The notes: a model not told the origin generated them from the sequence alone. A stretch of 64,000 nt of DNA from Apoda limacodes (GCA_946406115.1 OX291553.1:17551001-17615000), one strand, 5' to 3'. Shown: positions 51,375 through 63,358, numbered from the stretch's first letter. Translations and numbers: made by a program.

Positions 51375-54300
51375 CTAGGCTACACTGCTAGGCTTGGGTC
51401 TCTCCTGAAAGTTACTATCACCAAAAGATGAAAATAAATAATGAACTAGACTGTGAAAAGTAAACAGTTTATTATGATTAAAAAAGTTACTCAAAAAAAA
51501 ATATTTTACTCGAATATCAACATATTTTTGGATAACAGCTCGCAATAGGTGTATTAAATGATTACTCATTACATTATCAATGTTGCTTTTTATTATGGTT
51601 TTGGTGACATTACAGATTTTAACTACGTCCTCGGATGGGAAAAGTAGATCACCCCTGTCTTTGAATACTATAAAACCATGGTGATGAGTAGTTTCTGGTG
51701 CGACTAGAGCTTGCACACACTCTATACAATCCAGTTTTTTAATTAGGTATCTTACTACGTATCCAGCAATATATGATACTACATAGTGTGAGACTATCGA
51801 TGGGTCAATTGATAAATTCAGATCTTGGTTTTCAACGTTCGCCAATAATTGTTCATCGACCATATCTGCCAATAATTCTGAACGGTACCCTGTTGTAGTG
51901 CAATTCTGATCAATGGATGATGAACACGTCAGTAACTTTATTTACTATAGGAGAACACAATTTCCTCTAAAATTTTGTTTCAGCTCCATGTGTACCAGCA
52001 ATTTTTTTATAAATGGCTCTGAACTGAATTGCAGATGGATTATTATTAAAATCGCCATAGGATCTGATAACAGAAAACAAAGTCTCTATGTGATCTTGAT
52101 TTATTTTGTATGTCGGAATAAATATTAATATTTTCTCTCTTTTCACAAGCCTCTGAAACAAGTTCTTCAAGCTGTTTATGCATACGCACAGTCCCAGAAA
52201 TCCAATTTTATTTTTCGAATTTACTAATTTTGGTTGGTTTCCAGAAAATGACAGTTATTTCAAATACTCCTGTGTTCTTTCAGGAAATTCAAAATACTTT
52301 ACTTCATTTCTCTCATTTATCGGCGATTTGAAGTCGATACCGGGAAATTTTTGAGAATTAAAAACATCAAAAAGATAATAAATGGTTTTGATGAACTCAA
52401 CTATTGCCTCAGAGTTTTTAAAATTCAGCATATGTAGCTCTTTATCGCAATATTCGATTGCCTTGGCAACACTATTGCTAAGTAACTGGACAGCCAATTT
52501 AACTTTCATCTTTTGATTTTTGAAATCTATATGTCGTGTTGTTAACTTATTTGCTAGATGAAACTTTTCATTAACTTGTAGGGGTACTGTTTAATTCAAC
52601 GAGGTATTGCTATTTAATCAAGCCTCCATTTCCATCTTCAAAAACCTTTTTATCTGCCAAAGTGTTCCTAATAAGCTTCACCATGTGACAAGGATCTAAA
52701 AATACTGAAACTGGTTGGCTACTTGTAGGGTGAGGAAAGTTTGTTTTCAGTTTACCTTGAAGATTGAATAAACATCCAAGTTCCCGAGCCATCGCGATAT
52801 TTGAAGGACAACCGTCAAACGTCATCGATACTACTTCAATGCCAGCATGGTGGCAAGAAGTTAAGCAAATCTTAACTAAACTTGCTCTTTGCTCTCCTGT
52901 CAAGCCGTTGACCAAAAAATATCCTATAGGCAGTTTCCACGATTCGTTTATGGCTACTAGTAGGAATACCAATGCCTGCGTGCACGGTAACGACAAGTCT
53001 CCAGGATCATCAAATCCAACACCAAAATCAACATAACCTTGAATAATGTCACTATCAGGTTCTTTGAGTTGACGAATTGACATTTCGTCCATCACCAGAT
53101 TGCATACGATTTTTTTGTCAGAAGTTTATACTTTGTGACTCAGTACATTGAATGCTTCAGCAGTGAACCTGGCGCAGCGTCAATGCACTGTTACCATTTT
53201 CTTAACGTGCTTGGATGGGGCAAGCATGTGTTGAATGTACTTCTTATGTACGAATAGGCCTTTGGCAAGTAAAAGTGGAGCGTGAGTGTAAACGTACGCA
53301 GTTCATGTGAAAATTGTTTTTTTTCTTTATCATTCTTTTGATAAGTGTTGCCGCTGATACATTGCACACTTTGAGAAGATCAACATGCTCTTGATTGATT
53401 TATCTTTTTTTTTGAGCTCATTAAGTAGTCGGGAGACATCTTCCACTTTCTTTTTCAAACGTCTACCGGATGCATATAATGCATTACATCGTAAGCGCCG
53501 GCGGTTTGCTATGTCCTCTAAAGGATTATTTGCTTTTTTAACTTTTTTTTTCTTGGTGTGTCCTTAATATGCGGGTCGGAGCTTATTTTGTCATCAATGG
53601 ACACCTCTTGTACCATATTTGAATAAATAGGAACAGATACGTTGGACTGGTGGCTAGAATGTGAGTACTCATGACATGAAGACAGAAAAAGTGTTGGAAC
53701 AGCGTTAATAACTAGCTATCGGAGCCCATTGTTGGTTTCGTACATTGAAGACTCAGAAAAATGTAAGGAACAAATTTTACACCAGATGTTTGGTTCCCAG
53801 TCTGCTTTCTTTACAGCATCAATCCATTTCTTCATTAAATTAGGATCTTTCGGAAATCTAAAAACAAGATTTTTATATTTAATTATGATATAGTATGATG
53901 TTAAATACATATTTTTTGTTTTTGCACATTTATATGTACAGGCAGACATAATGTTTGATTTATTCTCACGCTAAAGCAGTAAAAATACATACACACACAC
54001 ACATACAAGTTATACCCTAAAATAAATTACAATTCGTTTTACTTAGGTATACTTAAAATTTTAATATGACAGTATCATTTATTTGCATATAAAGTTTATT
54101 AAAATTATATTGGCAATAATTAAGGAAATTTGTCAATTTAAACTAAGGTTAACTACCACTATTTTTTCGAATGAGAGTTTAAAATATTCTCGAGCAAACA
54201 AAACACAATATTAATAAATAAATCAAAACAAAAAATAATAAATTTAAAAAAACCATGTCTAATCGAGGTCACATCACTAATCAACTACCGTCAGCACGGA

Positions 54301-54479
54301 GGCGGGCGGGCTGAGGCAGAGGTACCCCCTTCCCGTGCCTCCTTTACCCCCGCAACGCATTATTTTTGATTCGTATTTTAGTATTAAAAATCAACTTACC
54401 CATGAAATGTAATACTAGATTTCTGCTTAGTGTGTTTACGAGTATCGCTTTTACATGATTTTACAACACATTTAACCAT
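51375..54479 (-). pseudogene. Decayed P-element/THAP9-like transposase gene
   Basis: The start exon 54479-54400 (MVKCVVKSCKSDTRKHTKQK) splices in phase to 53857-53716 (FPKDPNLMKKWIDAVKKAD, WCKICSLHFSESSMYE). Together they give a THAP zinc finger with its C-x4-C...C-x2-H-type ligands, and a stop follows. Next come a coiled-coil remnant (NRRRLRCNALYASGRRLKKK, about 53500) and broken helix-turn-helix sequence near 53200. A 161-codon RNase H-like frame at 53095-52610 follows (MTFDGCPSNIAMARELGCLF, VFLDPCHMVKLIRNTLADKK). The C-terminal parts are 52509-52255, 52170-51967 (NQDHIETLFSVIRSYG) and 51872-51375 (SYIAGYVVRYLIKKLDCIEC). The order is that of THAP9/P transposases. Stops between blocks show it is dead. 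Terminal repeats were not found. Confidence 0.85.
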
Positions 54480-55452
54480 TTTTCAGCGTTAAAACAATTA
54501 AAAACCTGTTTTGAATTAGCTCTACACGATCTTCGCTGGCGTTCGAACACCACTACCTAGATTATCGAACGAGCACAGACTTTGTTCTCACCTACTGTGC
54601 CTACTGTTCCCACCCGAGATCGCGCGCTCTATAGCTTGCTTATGTATACTCTGAGGCTTTTATTAATATTTCAGAATATATCCATAAGAAACCAAAATAT
54701 ATTAATAGTTGCGTGTGTGGTCATTCAAAGATTACTACAAAAGATATATCGTTATATGCCTTGCTATAATTTATATAACACACATTGTAGCACCGTATGA
54801 TGGACTTTGTCCTTTAATTTTATCGTGAGTGCGGTCCCGATGCAATAAACAATGACCAGTAAAACAGGGAGAATTGCAATGATTTTCAACTTTGTCCTAA
54901 ACTTGTTGTTTGTAATTTTTTTTTTTAATCTCAGGTTATTTTATATCATTTCCGGTATCCGATAAATAAAGAGCTATAACACTATTTTTTTAACTATACG
55001 CATTGTATTTTAAGATTTTTAAAAAATATGTACTATTTCTATTCACCCAAACATTGGGGTCAACAAAAAACTCGTAAAGGTGTAAGTGGAAAAACTTTTG
55101 TCGTGTGGGCTGCCGAAAATGACTTATCCAATATGCGAAAATGTAGGTTGTGTGTCTACAAATTGTTTTGGTTTGTAAATTCCAAATGAAATTCTAATTT
55201 TGTGATTGATATATGTATATGATAAAAATTAAATCTGTTAAAATACAAAATTTTTACTAATTTTATTTTTACGGAATGTTATGATCTCTATTCAATTAAT
55301 CAAATAAGAAACTTATTCTTATTTTTATTACAAGGAAATAAAACAAAATACAATAAAAACCAATTTTATTAATTAAAAGTTACATATTCATATACGACGA
55401 AAAATAAACTTAACTATAAATCTTCTGAAATTAACAATTCGGTATCATATTA
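54480..55452. other. Intergenic stretch left of the second hAT fragment
   Basis: No gene is visible. A GC-rich patch at 54290-54355 (gcacggaggcgggcgggctg) lies inside the intron of the P-like pseudogene, just left of this stretch. The + frame at 54582-54800 has no domain. Confidence 0.35.
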
Positions 55453-55700
55453 AAGTTATCAATTTTAGCCTACGTTACAGCTTTGTAGAACCGGTACTAC
55501 TATGTAAAAATAATCAATATTTAAAAAAAAACCTTAATTCTTAAAGATTACCAAAAACTCTTCTAAACTTAACAATAATCATAGCAAAGTTATCACAGCT
55601 GATCAACTTTAGCCTATGTCAAAGCTTTGTAGGACCAGTACAACAAAGAAAATAATTTCCAAATTCTTAAAAAAACACACTAAATTCTTATAGATTACCG
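55453..55700. repeat. Two diverged tandem units, about 131-bp period
   Basis: The order aaagttatcaattttagcct, agctttgtagaaccggtact, aattcttaaagattaccaaa at 55453 recurs at about 55584 as aaagttatcacagctgatca, actttagcctatg, agctttgtaggaccagtaca, aattcttatagattaccgaa. The units are clearly related but old. Confidence 0.7.
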
Positions 55701-55979
55701 AACATAACTATGTGGACCTTCTAGTTCACATCATCGTCTTCTGAAAATTAATATTGCGTAACTATTATTGTAGTAAATATTTATATGGTTTTCCTTGGCA
55801 ATTTAATGAAATCGTTTACCGCTACAGTCTTCCTTTTTTTTATTATAGGTTACCAGATGGTATGCAAAGTACAAAAGTATTCGAATTTTCGCTCAAAATT
55901 TCACCAAAATTGTAGAAGCAGAAGACCTCTCATAAGATCAAGCCACTAATTCTAAGACAAAGGTTAGAGCTTACCAACT

Positions 55980-56720
55980 CCGCACTGCTTTGACCACCAC
56001 AAATTTTATTGTGGCATTGCATATTATTGCTTCTTACTCGGCAAAGCTTGAGTCTGTCTGCAACCAGCTTCAACAAGTGGATTTTGACATTAATTCAGTG
56101 AATGACCACATTCGCAAACTCACTACAATAATAGAGGGTCACGAACAAAACGCATCGCAGGAATTTACTGCTATATTTGGACAAGCTAAACAAAGTTGCG
56201 AAGACCTTAATATTGAGATTAAATGCCAACGAGTTACGAAACGACAGGCTCATCGATTCAACCACAGAGAAAAGAATTTTACAGAAGAGCTTTATACATC
56301 CCTTACCTTGATTCGATCATTTCTTCTTTAAAAGACAGATTTTCTGAAACACATCTAAAATCATTTTCTTTGTTACAACTACACCCAAAAATAATAAAAG
56401 GCCTCAGTAAAGAAGAATTTCTTAGAGCTGCAAAAGACATTGAAAATTTGTATGGCGATCTTTTACCTAATTTTATTTCAGAAATCACTACTTGGTTTGA
56501 AATGTGGAAATATCCACAGCCAGCGGCAAATGGTATCAGTGGAGTTAATCTATATGAAAAACATCTTATAGACTTCATCGAAGAGGCAAAATATTTCTTT
56601 CCTTCTGTAGCAGAAGCGATCTAGATTGGCCTTAGTCTACCCGTCACAACGTGCACAATAAAAAGATCTTTTAGCACACTGAGAAGAATTAAAACTTGGA
56701 ATAGGTCCACAACAGGTGAC
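55980..56720 (+). pseudogene. Second hAT ZMYM1-like transposase fragment
   Basis: The frame at 55990-56331 reads KLESVCNQLQQVDFDINSVN and ends QRVTKRQAHRFNHREKN. A shift near 56230 opens LDSIISSLKDRFSETHLKSF, KYFFPSVAEAI and, past a stop, LSLPVTTCTIKRSFSTLRRI followed by KTWNRST (about 56615-56715). The last is the hAT dimerisation signature, and the whole is the C-terminal third of a ZMYM1-like transposase. It is in better condition than 11294-13480 but is truncated at the N-terminus. Confidence 0.85.
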
Positions 56721-56939
56721 GAGTGACTGTCTGGATTATGCTAGTTAAGTGTCCACCGAGGCAAGATAACCAAGGACAATAAAGATAACTTTATAGAAAA
56801 CGTTATTAATAAGTTCGTTCAAAAACCCCGCCGGCTGCAGTTGCTTTTTAAATGAGAATTGTGTAATTACTGCCTACTAATTATTGTGAATAAAAAAATG
56901 ATTTCCAACAGACGGCTTTTTATTTCAATAATTCCTGTT

Positions 56940-57045
56940 GATCCCGAGATTCCCAAGGGGTGCAAGTGCACCACCTGACACCCCCCTGCGGGCACCCATG
57001 AGTCTGCCCCCCCTAGCCCAAAAGCTGGCTACACCCTTGGCTTAA
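56940..57045 (+). repeat. Right terminus of the second hAT element
   Basis: The string ggggtgcaagtgcaccacct, gacacccccctgcgggcacc, then gccccccctagcccaaaagc, tggctacacccttggc resembles 13700-13750 and 10661-10702. The location, about 300 bases past the transposase end, fits an element end. Confidence 0.5.
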
Positions 57046-58409
57046 TCTCCTTAACTTTAATAAACTGACAAAAAAAGAATAGACAGACCTTTTATTATTA
57101 TATCATTAGGTATTTTGCACTGTATTTCATCATCATCATCATAATTTTTGTAAGGCTTGATGTAATCGTAATTTTCCTGTCCTGTATTTCCGAATTTTAC
57201 TTGACCTGTGTTGTTATCGATATTACAACACCGATTTGCGTATGCTATATTTTTTGCAATCTCTTGTAATTTAACATTTCGGGTGTAACATACTCTTCCA
57301 CAGCTTTTTTTATTATTTTAATGTTATATTTTTTATACCTTTTTCTTATAGAATCGGGTTAAATATACCTATGGCGATATGTACCTGAAAATAAAAATTA
57401 ATACTTTTAAAAGATTATTTATTTATTAATCACTAAATCTACAGCTCTCAGATACTTCCTATATAGTATGGACTTACTTTTCATTAATACAGAAACAATA
57501 AAAGTAGTTATTTAATTCTGTTAACAGTTTTTGTCAACCCTATTTATTTATCTCTATTGACCACTCATTAGTTCTTATTTACACATTAGGCGTTTATATT
57601 ATTCCCTACTACGTTTCCATTAAACCCATACTACAGTTCTGTTCACCCTTCAATAGATTCTATTGACCCGTTTTATACAATAAATTTACACATACTGTGA
57701 TTTTAACAAAAGTTTAATAACGGATTCTCACTTACCTTCACTGTATTTTTATAATTTATCACACACTATAATGAGATAAACTCATAAAACAGCACATTAC
57801 ACAAATTTTTTACACCTAAAATCAAGAGTTTCGGCAGTTGAATTAAGCGCGCTCACAGAAGGTAGACTTTGAAGTAAATTTTTAGAGATAAATGTCAATT
57901 TTGACAGTTAAAAATTGTTGCCAACGCAAAAATTTAAAATTCTACCAAAATTCTTCAACAAAAATGGTAATGGCCTTGAAAACTTTTTGATATTTTCTCT
58001 TTTTACCCCGCAATTTCTATACATCACGTTTTACGTACATATTTGGCTACAAATGACCAAATGGCGTCATAAGCAATATTCATGAACTTAATTGTAAATT
58101 ACTCCATTTTAACCTTATATGATTGAAATGTGTATTCGAATTATCTATTTAGCACTGTCAAGAATTTTATTATACGCTTATGGACAGGCTATATGAGTTC
58201 AATAGCCAACAGCATTTCGCGCTTCCAGAGTTAACTCAAAGAAATAAAAATATAAAAATAAATTTAAATAGCAATAAAAAATAAACAATTACTGTACAAA
58301 ACATTCATTTGTGTAGGACAATATCTATATCATTTGCGACATAGTGGACGACAAACACTTGTAATGTAATGTAGAGGAATCGATAAACAAAGGTCATCCT
58401 GATCTAATT
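57046..58409. other. Upstream region of Strip
   Basis: No coding sequence is supported. There is a (tca)n tract at 57128-57143 and AT-rich DNA with several tattgac words around 57555-57666. The Strip leader and promoter probably lie within about 58150-58409, but I see no diagnostic core element. Confidence 0.35.
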
Positions 58410-60872
58410 ATGGGGACAAATGGTAATGGCCGCCGGGCTAGCACAAAACTTTCAGATAATCGGCGCCCCATGGAAGAAGGAGACTGTGTTAATGACATGG
58501 AGAGTCCCGAGTTGGATTTCATTTACGACGACTGTGATTCTCAAGCCAATGAAATCGCAGAATTGTACAGTTATACCGAACATCCAGAATTTCAACTTAA
58601 TGTGAAAGCATTCGAGGATATTATGGAAGAGTTTAGTTTACCACCAAGTTGGCAGAGGTTGACCAGTAGACAGCATCGAACTGTAGTAATGAAGTTGTTA
58701 GAACATTTGGAGGTCGCTGTGAGCGAAATACGTATGCGTGCGACGCGTTGTATATTGTACTTAGCACAAGGTTGTTGGGCAGAGATGCAGTCTGATGCAG
58801 AACAAACTCACTGGGCTCGACTAAATATTATGATGTTATATGATATGGGAGTATTCTCTGCTTTTGTTGAATTATTGAATCTTGAAATAGTAAGAAGTAG
58901 TTCTGCTGTCGCTTCTAGAAAAGTTGCTGAATCTCTTGCAGATTCAACAAACTTAAGGGTAATCCTGTCTGTTTTGTATTTGATCGCAGAATACATGAGA
59001 ACAGAAAAAGAAAATCCAGACTCAGAATATGCACATTTAGTAAAAAACTTCAAGGAAGAACTTGGCACTCCTTTTGGTGATGAACTATTGCCAGTAAAGC
59101 TTTTGAATATGGTCACTCATCTATGTGCTGGTACTACCTCACATTTCCCAATGAAAAAAGTCTTACTTTTGTTATGGAAATTGTTACTTGTATATTTAGG
59201 AGGTTCTAAAGAATTAAAAGAACGAAAATCAAGGTTAAGAGAAAAGTTTGGTTTGACTCCATTGACTGAAGATACAATAGAAATCATAAAAGGTATGCGT
59301 GCAAGTTCGCCACCTCCAAGTGCTGCTGATGTGTTAGAAAACCAAAATCCAGGACAAAGAAAAATGAAGGACAATGATAGAGCACTTCGCAGAACATTTA
59401 TGAAACAGACTTCAATAGATGAATCTGATGAACAAATCTTTGTTGATAAAGAGGAAACAGGAAATGGTTCTGAAGATTACTCAATGGAATTCCAATCTAT
59501 GTCCAATGATAATTCACAAAATAATATTAATAACAATAATCAAAATTGTCCATACTACATGTATTTCAAACGATTTGATAGTCCACCTCCACCACCTCCA
59601 CTGCCAAGGAGTCTGCCGTGGCAATCAAAAGTAAGGCAAAAAGAAATCGACTTGTTCCTAGATAATGTGAGAATCAAATTTGTTGGCTATTCTCTTCCTG
59701 GTGACAGGCAAACAGTGGCTGGGCTTCCACAGCCAATTCATGAAGGTATTGATATCTTGAAGAAGCATATGTATACCAGCCTTTCTGAACTTCAGATAGA
59801 TAGGGAAATTGAGATAGCTCGTAGCCCTTTAACTAAGGGTGAAAAGGAAGTTGATGAAACTGAGGTGGAGGTTTTGTACAGAGCCATGCTTCCTAATTTG
59901 CCCCAGTACATGATTGCTTTATTAAAAATCCTTTTAGCAGCAGCACCCACATCTACTGCTAAAACATACTCAATTAACACCATGGCAGATTTATTACCTG
60001 AAGAAATGCCTATGACAGTTTTACAGTCCTTAAAGTTGGGTATTGATGTGAATAGGCACAAGGAAATCATTGTTAAAGCCGTTACTGCTATATTGCTTTT
60101 ACTTTTGAAACATTTTAAATTAAACCATGTATATCAATTTGAATTTATGTCCCAACATTTGGTTTATGCCAACTGTATGCCTTTAGTGCTGAAGTTCTTC
60201 AATCAGAACATTTTGTCATATGTTGGAGCGAAGAACACAATACCCATATTTGACTTCCCAGCTTGTGTTATTGGCGAGCAACCTGAACTAACTAAGGAGT
60301 GCTTAGATATTGGTGACTCTACAGTCCCATACTCATGGAGAAATGTCTTTTCTTGCATCAATTTGTTAAGGATTTTGAACAAGTTGACAAAATGGAAAAA
60401 TGCAAGAATAATGATGCTTGTTGTGTTTAAGAGTGCACCTATTTTGAAACGCACACTTAAAGTTAGACATGCACTCATGCAATTTTATGTTTTAAAATTA
60501 TTAAAAATGCAAACCAAATACTTGGGACGTCAATGGAGGAAAACAAATATGAAAACTATAAGTGCAATATATTCTAAAGTCAGGCATAGGCTGAATGACG
60601 ATTGGGCCTTTGGAAATGATGTAGATGCCAGACCTTGGGATTTTCAGGATGAAGAATGTGCACTGAGAGTAAGCGTGGACCGCTTTAATCACAGAAGGTA
60701 TGGCACAGGTGGTGAACATGAAACTGATTTCACTCCTCTAGATACAGATATAAATAGTGTACTAGAAATGAATGTTGAACTTGAAGAAGAATTTAAAGAT
60801 AATTATGAACTATGGCTTGATCAAGAAGTTTACAATAATGAAATTAATTGGGATATACTGATGACTGCCTGA
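58410..60872 (+). CDS. Strip: Striatin-interacting protein (Strip/STRIP1, formerly FAM40), single coding exon
   Basis: Strip is a scaffold subunit of the STRIPAK phosphatase-kinase complex, acting in Hippo signalling, endosome transport and cell shape. The 820-residue frame (human STRIP1 is 837) is complete. After a short non-conserved N-terminus, a region with SPELDFIYDDCDSQANEIAE and ELYSYTEHPEF starts the N1221 domain (about 35-310, including HFPMKKVLLLLWKLLL). A variable acidic and Asn-rich linker follows (about 310-390), then PPPPPPLPRSLPW. The DUF3402 domain runs from about 395 to 810 (LPQYMIALLKILLAAAPTS, LLEEMP-type LPEEMPMTVLQSLKLGIDVN, FSCINLLRILNKLTKWK, KYLGRQWRKTNMK, RHRLNDDWAFGND). 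No stop, frameshift or intron interrupts it. It starts at the first Met of the frame, ahead of the conserved block. Confidence 0.97.
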   Translation: MGTNGNGRRASTKLSDNRRPMEEGDCVNDMESPELDFIYDDCDSQANEIAELYSYTEHPEFQLNVKAFEDIMEEFSLPPSWQRLTSRQHRTVVMKLLEHLEVAVSEIRMRATRCILYLAQGCWAEMQSDAEQTHWARLNIMMLYDMGVFSAFVELLNLEIVRSSSAVASRKVAESLADSTNLRVILSVLYLIAEYMRTEKENPDSEYAHLVKNFKEELGTPFGDELLPVKLLNMVTHLCAGTTSHFPMKKVLLLLWKLLLVYLGGSKELKERKSRLREKFGLTPLTEDTIEIIKGMRASSPPPSAADVLENQNPGQRKMKDNDRALRRTFMKQTSIDESDEQIFVDKEETGNGSEDYSMEFQSMSNDNSQNNINNNNQNCPYYMYFKRFDSPPPPPPLPRSLPWQSKVRQKEIDLFLDNVRIKFVGYSLPGDRQTVAGLPQPIHEGIDILKKHMYTSLSELQIDREIEIARSPLTKGEKEVDETEVEVLYRAMLPNLPQYMIALLKILLAAAPTSTAKTYSINTMADLLPEEMPMTVLQSLKLGIDVNRHKEIIVKAVTAILLLLLKHFKLNHVYQFEFMSQHLVYANCMPLVLKFFNQNILSYVGAKNTIPIFDFPACVIGEQPELTKECLDIGDSTVPYSWRNVFSCINLLRILNKLTKWKNARIMMLVVFKSAPILKRTLKVRHALMQFYVLKLLKMQTKYLGRQWRKTNMKTISAIYSKVRHRLNDDWAFGNDVDARPWDFQDEECALRVSVDRFNHRRYGTGGEHETDFTPLDTDINSVLEMNVELEEEFKDNYELWLDQEVYNNEINWDILMTA

Positions 60873-61601
60873 ACCGCTCATTATATAATTTATATAGTTT
60901 TTGACAAAACATACATAAAATCTATGTAAAACCTAAATTATGTCAAATTTGATAGATTTTACACTATAAAATTATAATAATAAACAATACTTGACAGAAC
61001 AAATGTTCTTAATCATTAGTCCCAAATTTTCACATATACATAAATACACTTGTTATGTATCTTAAACATCCAAATGAATTTATGAGAAAAAAAAATATGA
61101 TTTGTTTTTTGATGACCTTCATAAGAAATTATGACCATTGCAATGTATTTTAAATGTGACCTATTGAGTTATATATGAACCCTTTTATGCTGTTTTGACT
61201 GTGTGACAGTGACCTTTTAAAACCTGTTAATTTGCCTATTATGTTGTTTTGTTTACTATCACTTAACGTAAAGCTATCATGTAATTGATAAATTAATTTT
61301 GTTTTGTATTAAGAAATTAGATTAGATCTTAAACTTTACAATGCATAAGAAAGTAATAGAACTATAACTAGATTTCAGACCTATGTATTAATGTTATGTA
61401 TTTAGATGTGTATCTTGAAAGTTTAGTAAAACATTATAAAAGAATTTAATTATGACTGTGTGGAATGTAGTGTTTTTAGAAGTTTCGGTGGAAATTGACT
61501 TATTTATTTCTGTTTTCATGAATTTGCATTTTTAAAAGAAATCATGATTTGAAGTTTTACCCTATTTAAATAAAATTTCTTATTTAAATTGTTTTAATAA
61601 A
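60873..61601 (+). terminator. Strip 3' UTR with candidate poly(A) signals
   Basis: AATAAA is present near 60979 (ataataaacaat) and 61570 (aataaaattt). Either could end the transcript. No coding sequence follows. Confidence 0.45.
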
Positions 61602-61712
61602 TTAAGGCGGAGTGACTACCTAACTAGCGCCGCCAGAAGATATTCTTTTTTTTCTCTGTACAAAACACATTTAAAAACCAGTAGCGCTAGTTAGGTAGTC
61701 ACTATACCTTAA
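61602..61712. mobile_element. Short MITE with 29-bp terminal inverted repeats
   Basis: AGTGACTACCTAACTAGCGC (61611-61630) is exactly complementary to 61684-61703. With three mismatches the repeats extend to TTAAGG at both outer ends. The 53-base centre (tctctgtacaaaac) resembles part of the longer relatives at 63120 and 31930. It lies just past the Strip 3' UTR. Confidence 0.8.
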
Positions 61713-61949
61713 GCGAAGATAAATTATTTGTTTTATAGTAAACAAGTAATAAATATAATGTAGCCAATATACTGCCCAGGGGATGGTTACAATGTTTATG
61801 TGGTCACTATGATGTGTATTAATTTGCATGAACATATTTTAGGCTCAAATTGGTCTCTCATATGCATTCAAATATATGTTGTACATGTGAAAAATATATC
61901 TTTTTATTAGTTTGAAACCAATATGTAGTTATGCCCATTACAAGACCAA

Positions 61950-62140
61950 GACGAGATTTGCCTGTGTGGCTATGCTGGAGGAATTTCATTTGAACCTGCA
62001 GTGTATGTAACCAGTTAGGATCCAAGGTGTGGGATGAATTCCCTGCTGATGATGAGTGGTGCGATGACAGTAGCCGTAGGCATCATTTTAAACAATTCCT
62101 CAGAACACATCGCATTATGCAAGCAGTAGAACACACACAG
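61950..62140 (+). repeat. LINE-type repeat, partner of 8200-8300
   Basis: The string gattcc-like aattccctgctgatgatgag, tggtgcgatga and aacaattcctcagaacacat, cgcattatgcaagcagta matches 8212-8310. It is a decayed coding-derived fragment with no open frame. Confidence 0.55.
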
Positions 62141-62239
62141 GATGGCAAACTCTCCTCAGACTACGAAAGGGTTTGATAGGGCTTGTCCGTTTGGGATGCT
62201 CAACAATTCTTCCAGCTCGACGTTAAAACGAGTCAAACG

Positions 62240-62860
62240 GGCCAAGCTGGCAAAGCAACATCCTTTGGTCAAGACAAACATAAAAATGAAATGTAGATAA
62301 AAGTACCACATTTCATCCGTATGTATTCCGTACGTTCCGAAAAAACGGCGAAACCGTCCGTCTGTCACAGCCAATTTGCTCCAAACCTCCTGGACCAATT
62401 AAGTTGAAATTTGGTACACATTAGACTCATATAATTCCTGTGACCGAAAAAAGATAAATAAATTAATTATAATATGGGGGTAAATTAAAAAAAAGTTTTG
62501 CACTCTTTGCCGTGTGACATATTAAATGAAAGGGCTTGTAAGGATTTCAAATATATAATTTTAAAATGTTCAGAGGATAGCCATGGTCATCCGTCGCTTA
62601 TGATCGCTTACTACTGTTAATATTTATTGTTTTTTAGGGTAGATGACATTGGCATTTGACCACGTAGCCGTCCTCTCTTCCTCTGTGTCCGATGTCCTCT
62701 GAACATCATTATGAATATTCATTTAATACATTAATACAAACAAATTTACGGATTTCAGATTTTTTTCCTTTATGTGCGCTACATGGAATTGCTTCTTGCC
62801 AAATTTCATGATTCTTGGTCAACGGGAAGTACCTCATAGGTTTTGATTTATTTGTGCCAC
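62240..62860 (+). repeat. RTE-like element remnant
   Basis: It contains cagccaatttgctccaaacc, tcctggaccaattaagttga, aatttggtacacat, frequent in lepidopteran RTE elements. At 62771-62845 it has the block shared with 43145-43240. The - frame at 62156-62398 reads across this repeat and is not a gene. Confidence 0.5.
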
Positions 62861-63119
62861 ATTAGCGACAAAAATAACCGTAAATGGGGATATATTTTTA
62901 CTTCCTTTTATTTAACTCACAATGTTTCCTTTTTTTTCCCTTCCATCTTGTGGTGGAATCTTGCAAGCTTAAATAAACATACTTCTTGTTATCACCCTTC
63001 GATAAAATTTTGCATACTTACTAAGCTCGGATGACAACACAGTTACTTTGACCAACAACCCCCCCTCCAGAGTTCTAGCAGGGGATCAACGCAAGGCGTG
63101 TGCACTTACATACAATCAT

Positions 63120-63358
63120 TTAAGGCGCATATAGCAGCTAACTAGCGCCGCCATTAGGTATCCTCAATTTTCTCTTCGTAGAAAACGAATTTCTAAAATA
63201 CAAATGTCGCAAATATAAAGCTAGTCATAAGCTATTTTTAGAAGGTTTTATATAGTTTCTATGAGTAATCTGTGAGTTTTAGTTGGCATTTCTGCTAAAA
63301 ACGGCTACTTTTTTATATATCTAATGGCAGCGCTAGTGGGGTGTAAGAGGGCCCTTAA
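63120..63358 (+). mobile_element. MITE, full-length family member
   Basis: The left end TTAAGGCGCATATAGCAGCT then AACTAGCGCCGCCATTAGGT pairs with the right end (atctaatggcagcgctagt, then gggcccttaa) imperfectly over about 40 bases. The interior matches 31930-32097 in reverse complement, and the ends match 61602-61712. The size is 239 bp. Confidence 0.75.

Noticed and set aside
58410..60872. Strip as a dead retro-pseudogene
   Set aside because: All 820 codons are open and every conserved block is present, so a functional gene is the better reading even though it lacks introns.
62156..62398. 80-codon - frame
   Set aside because: It reads across an RTE-like repeat and shows no domain.
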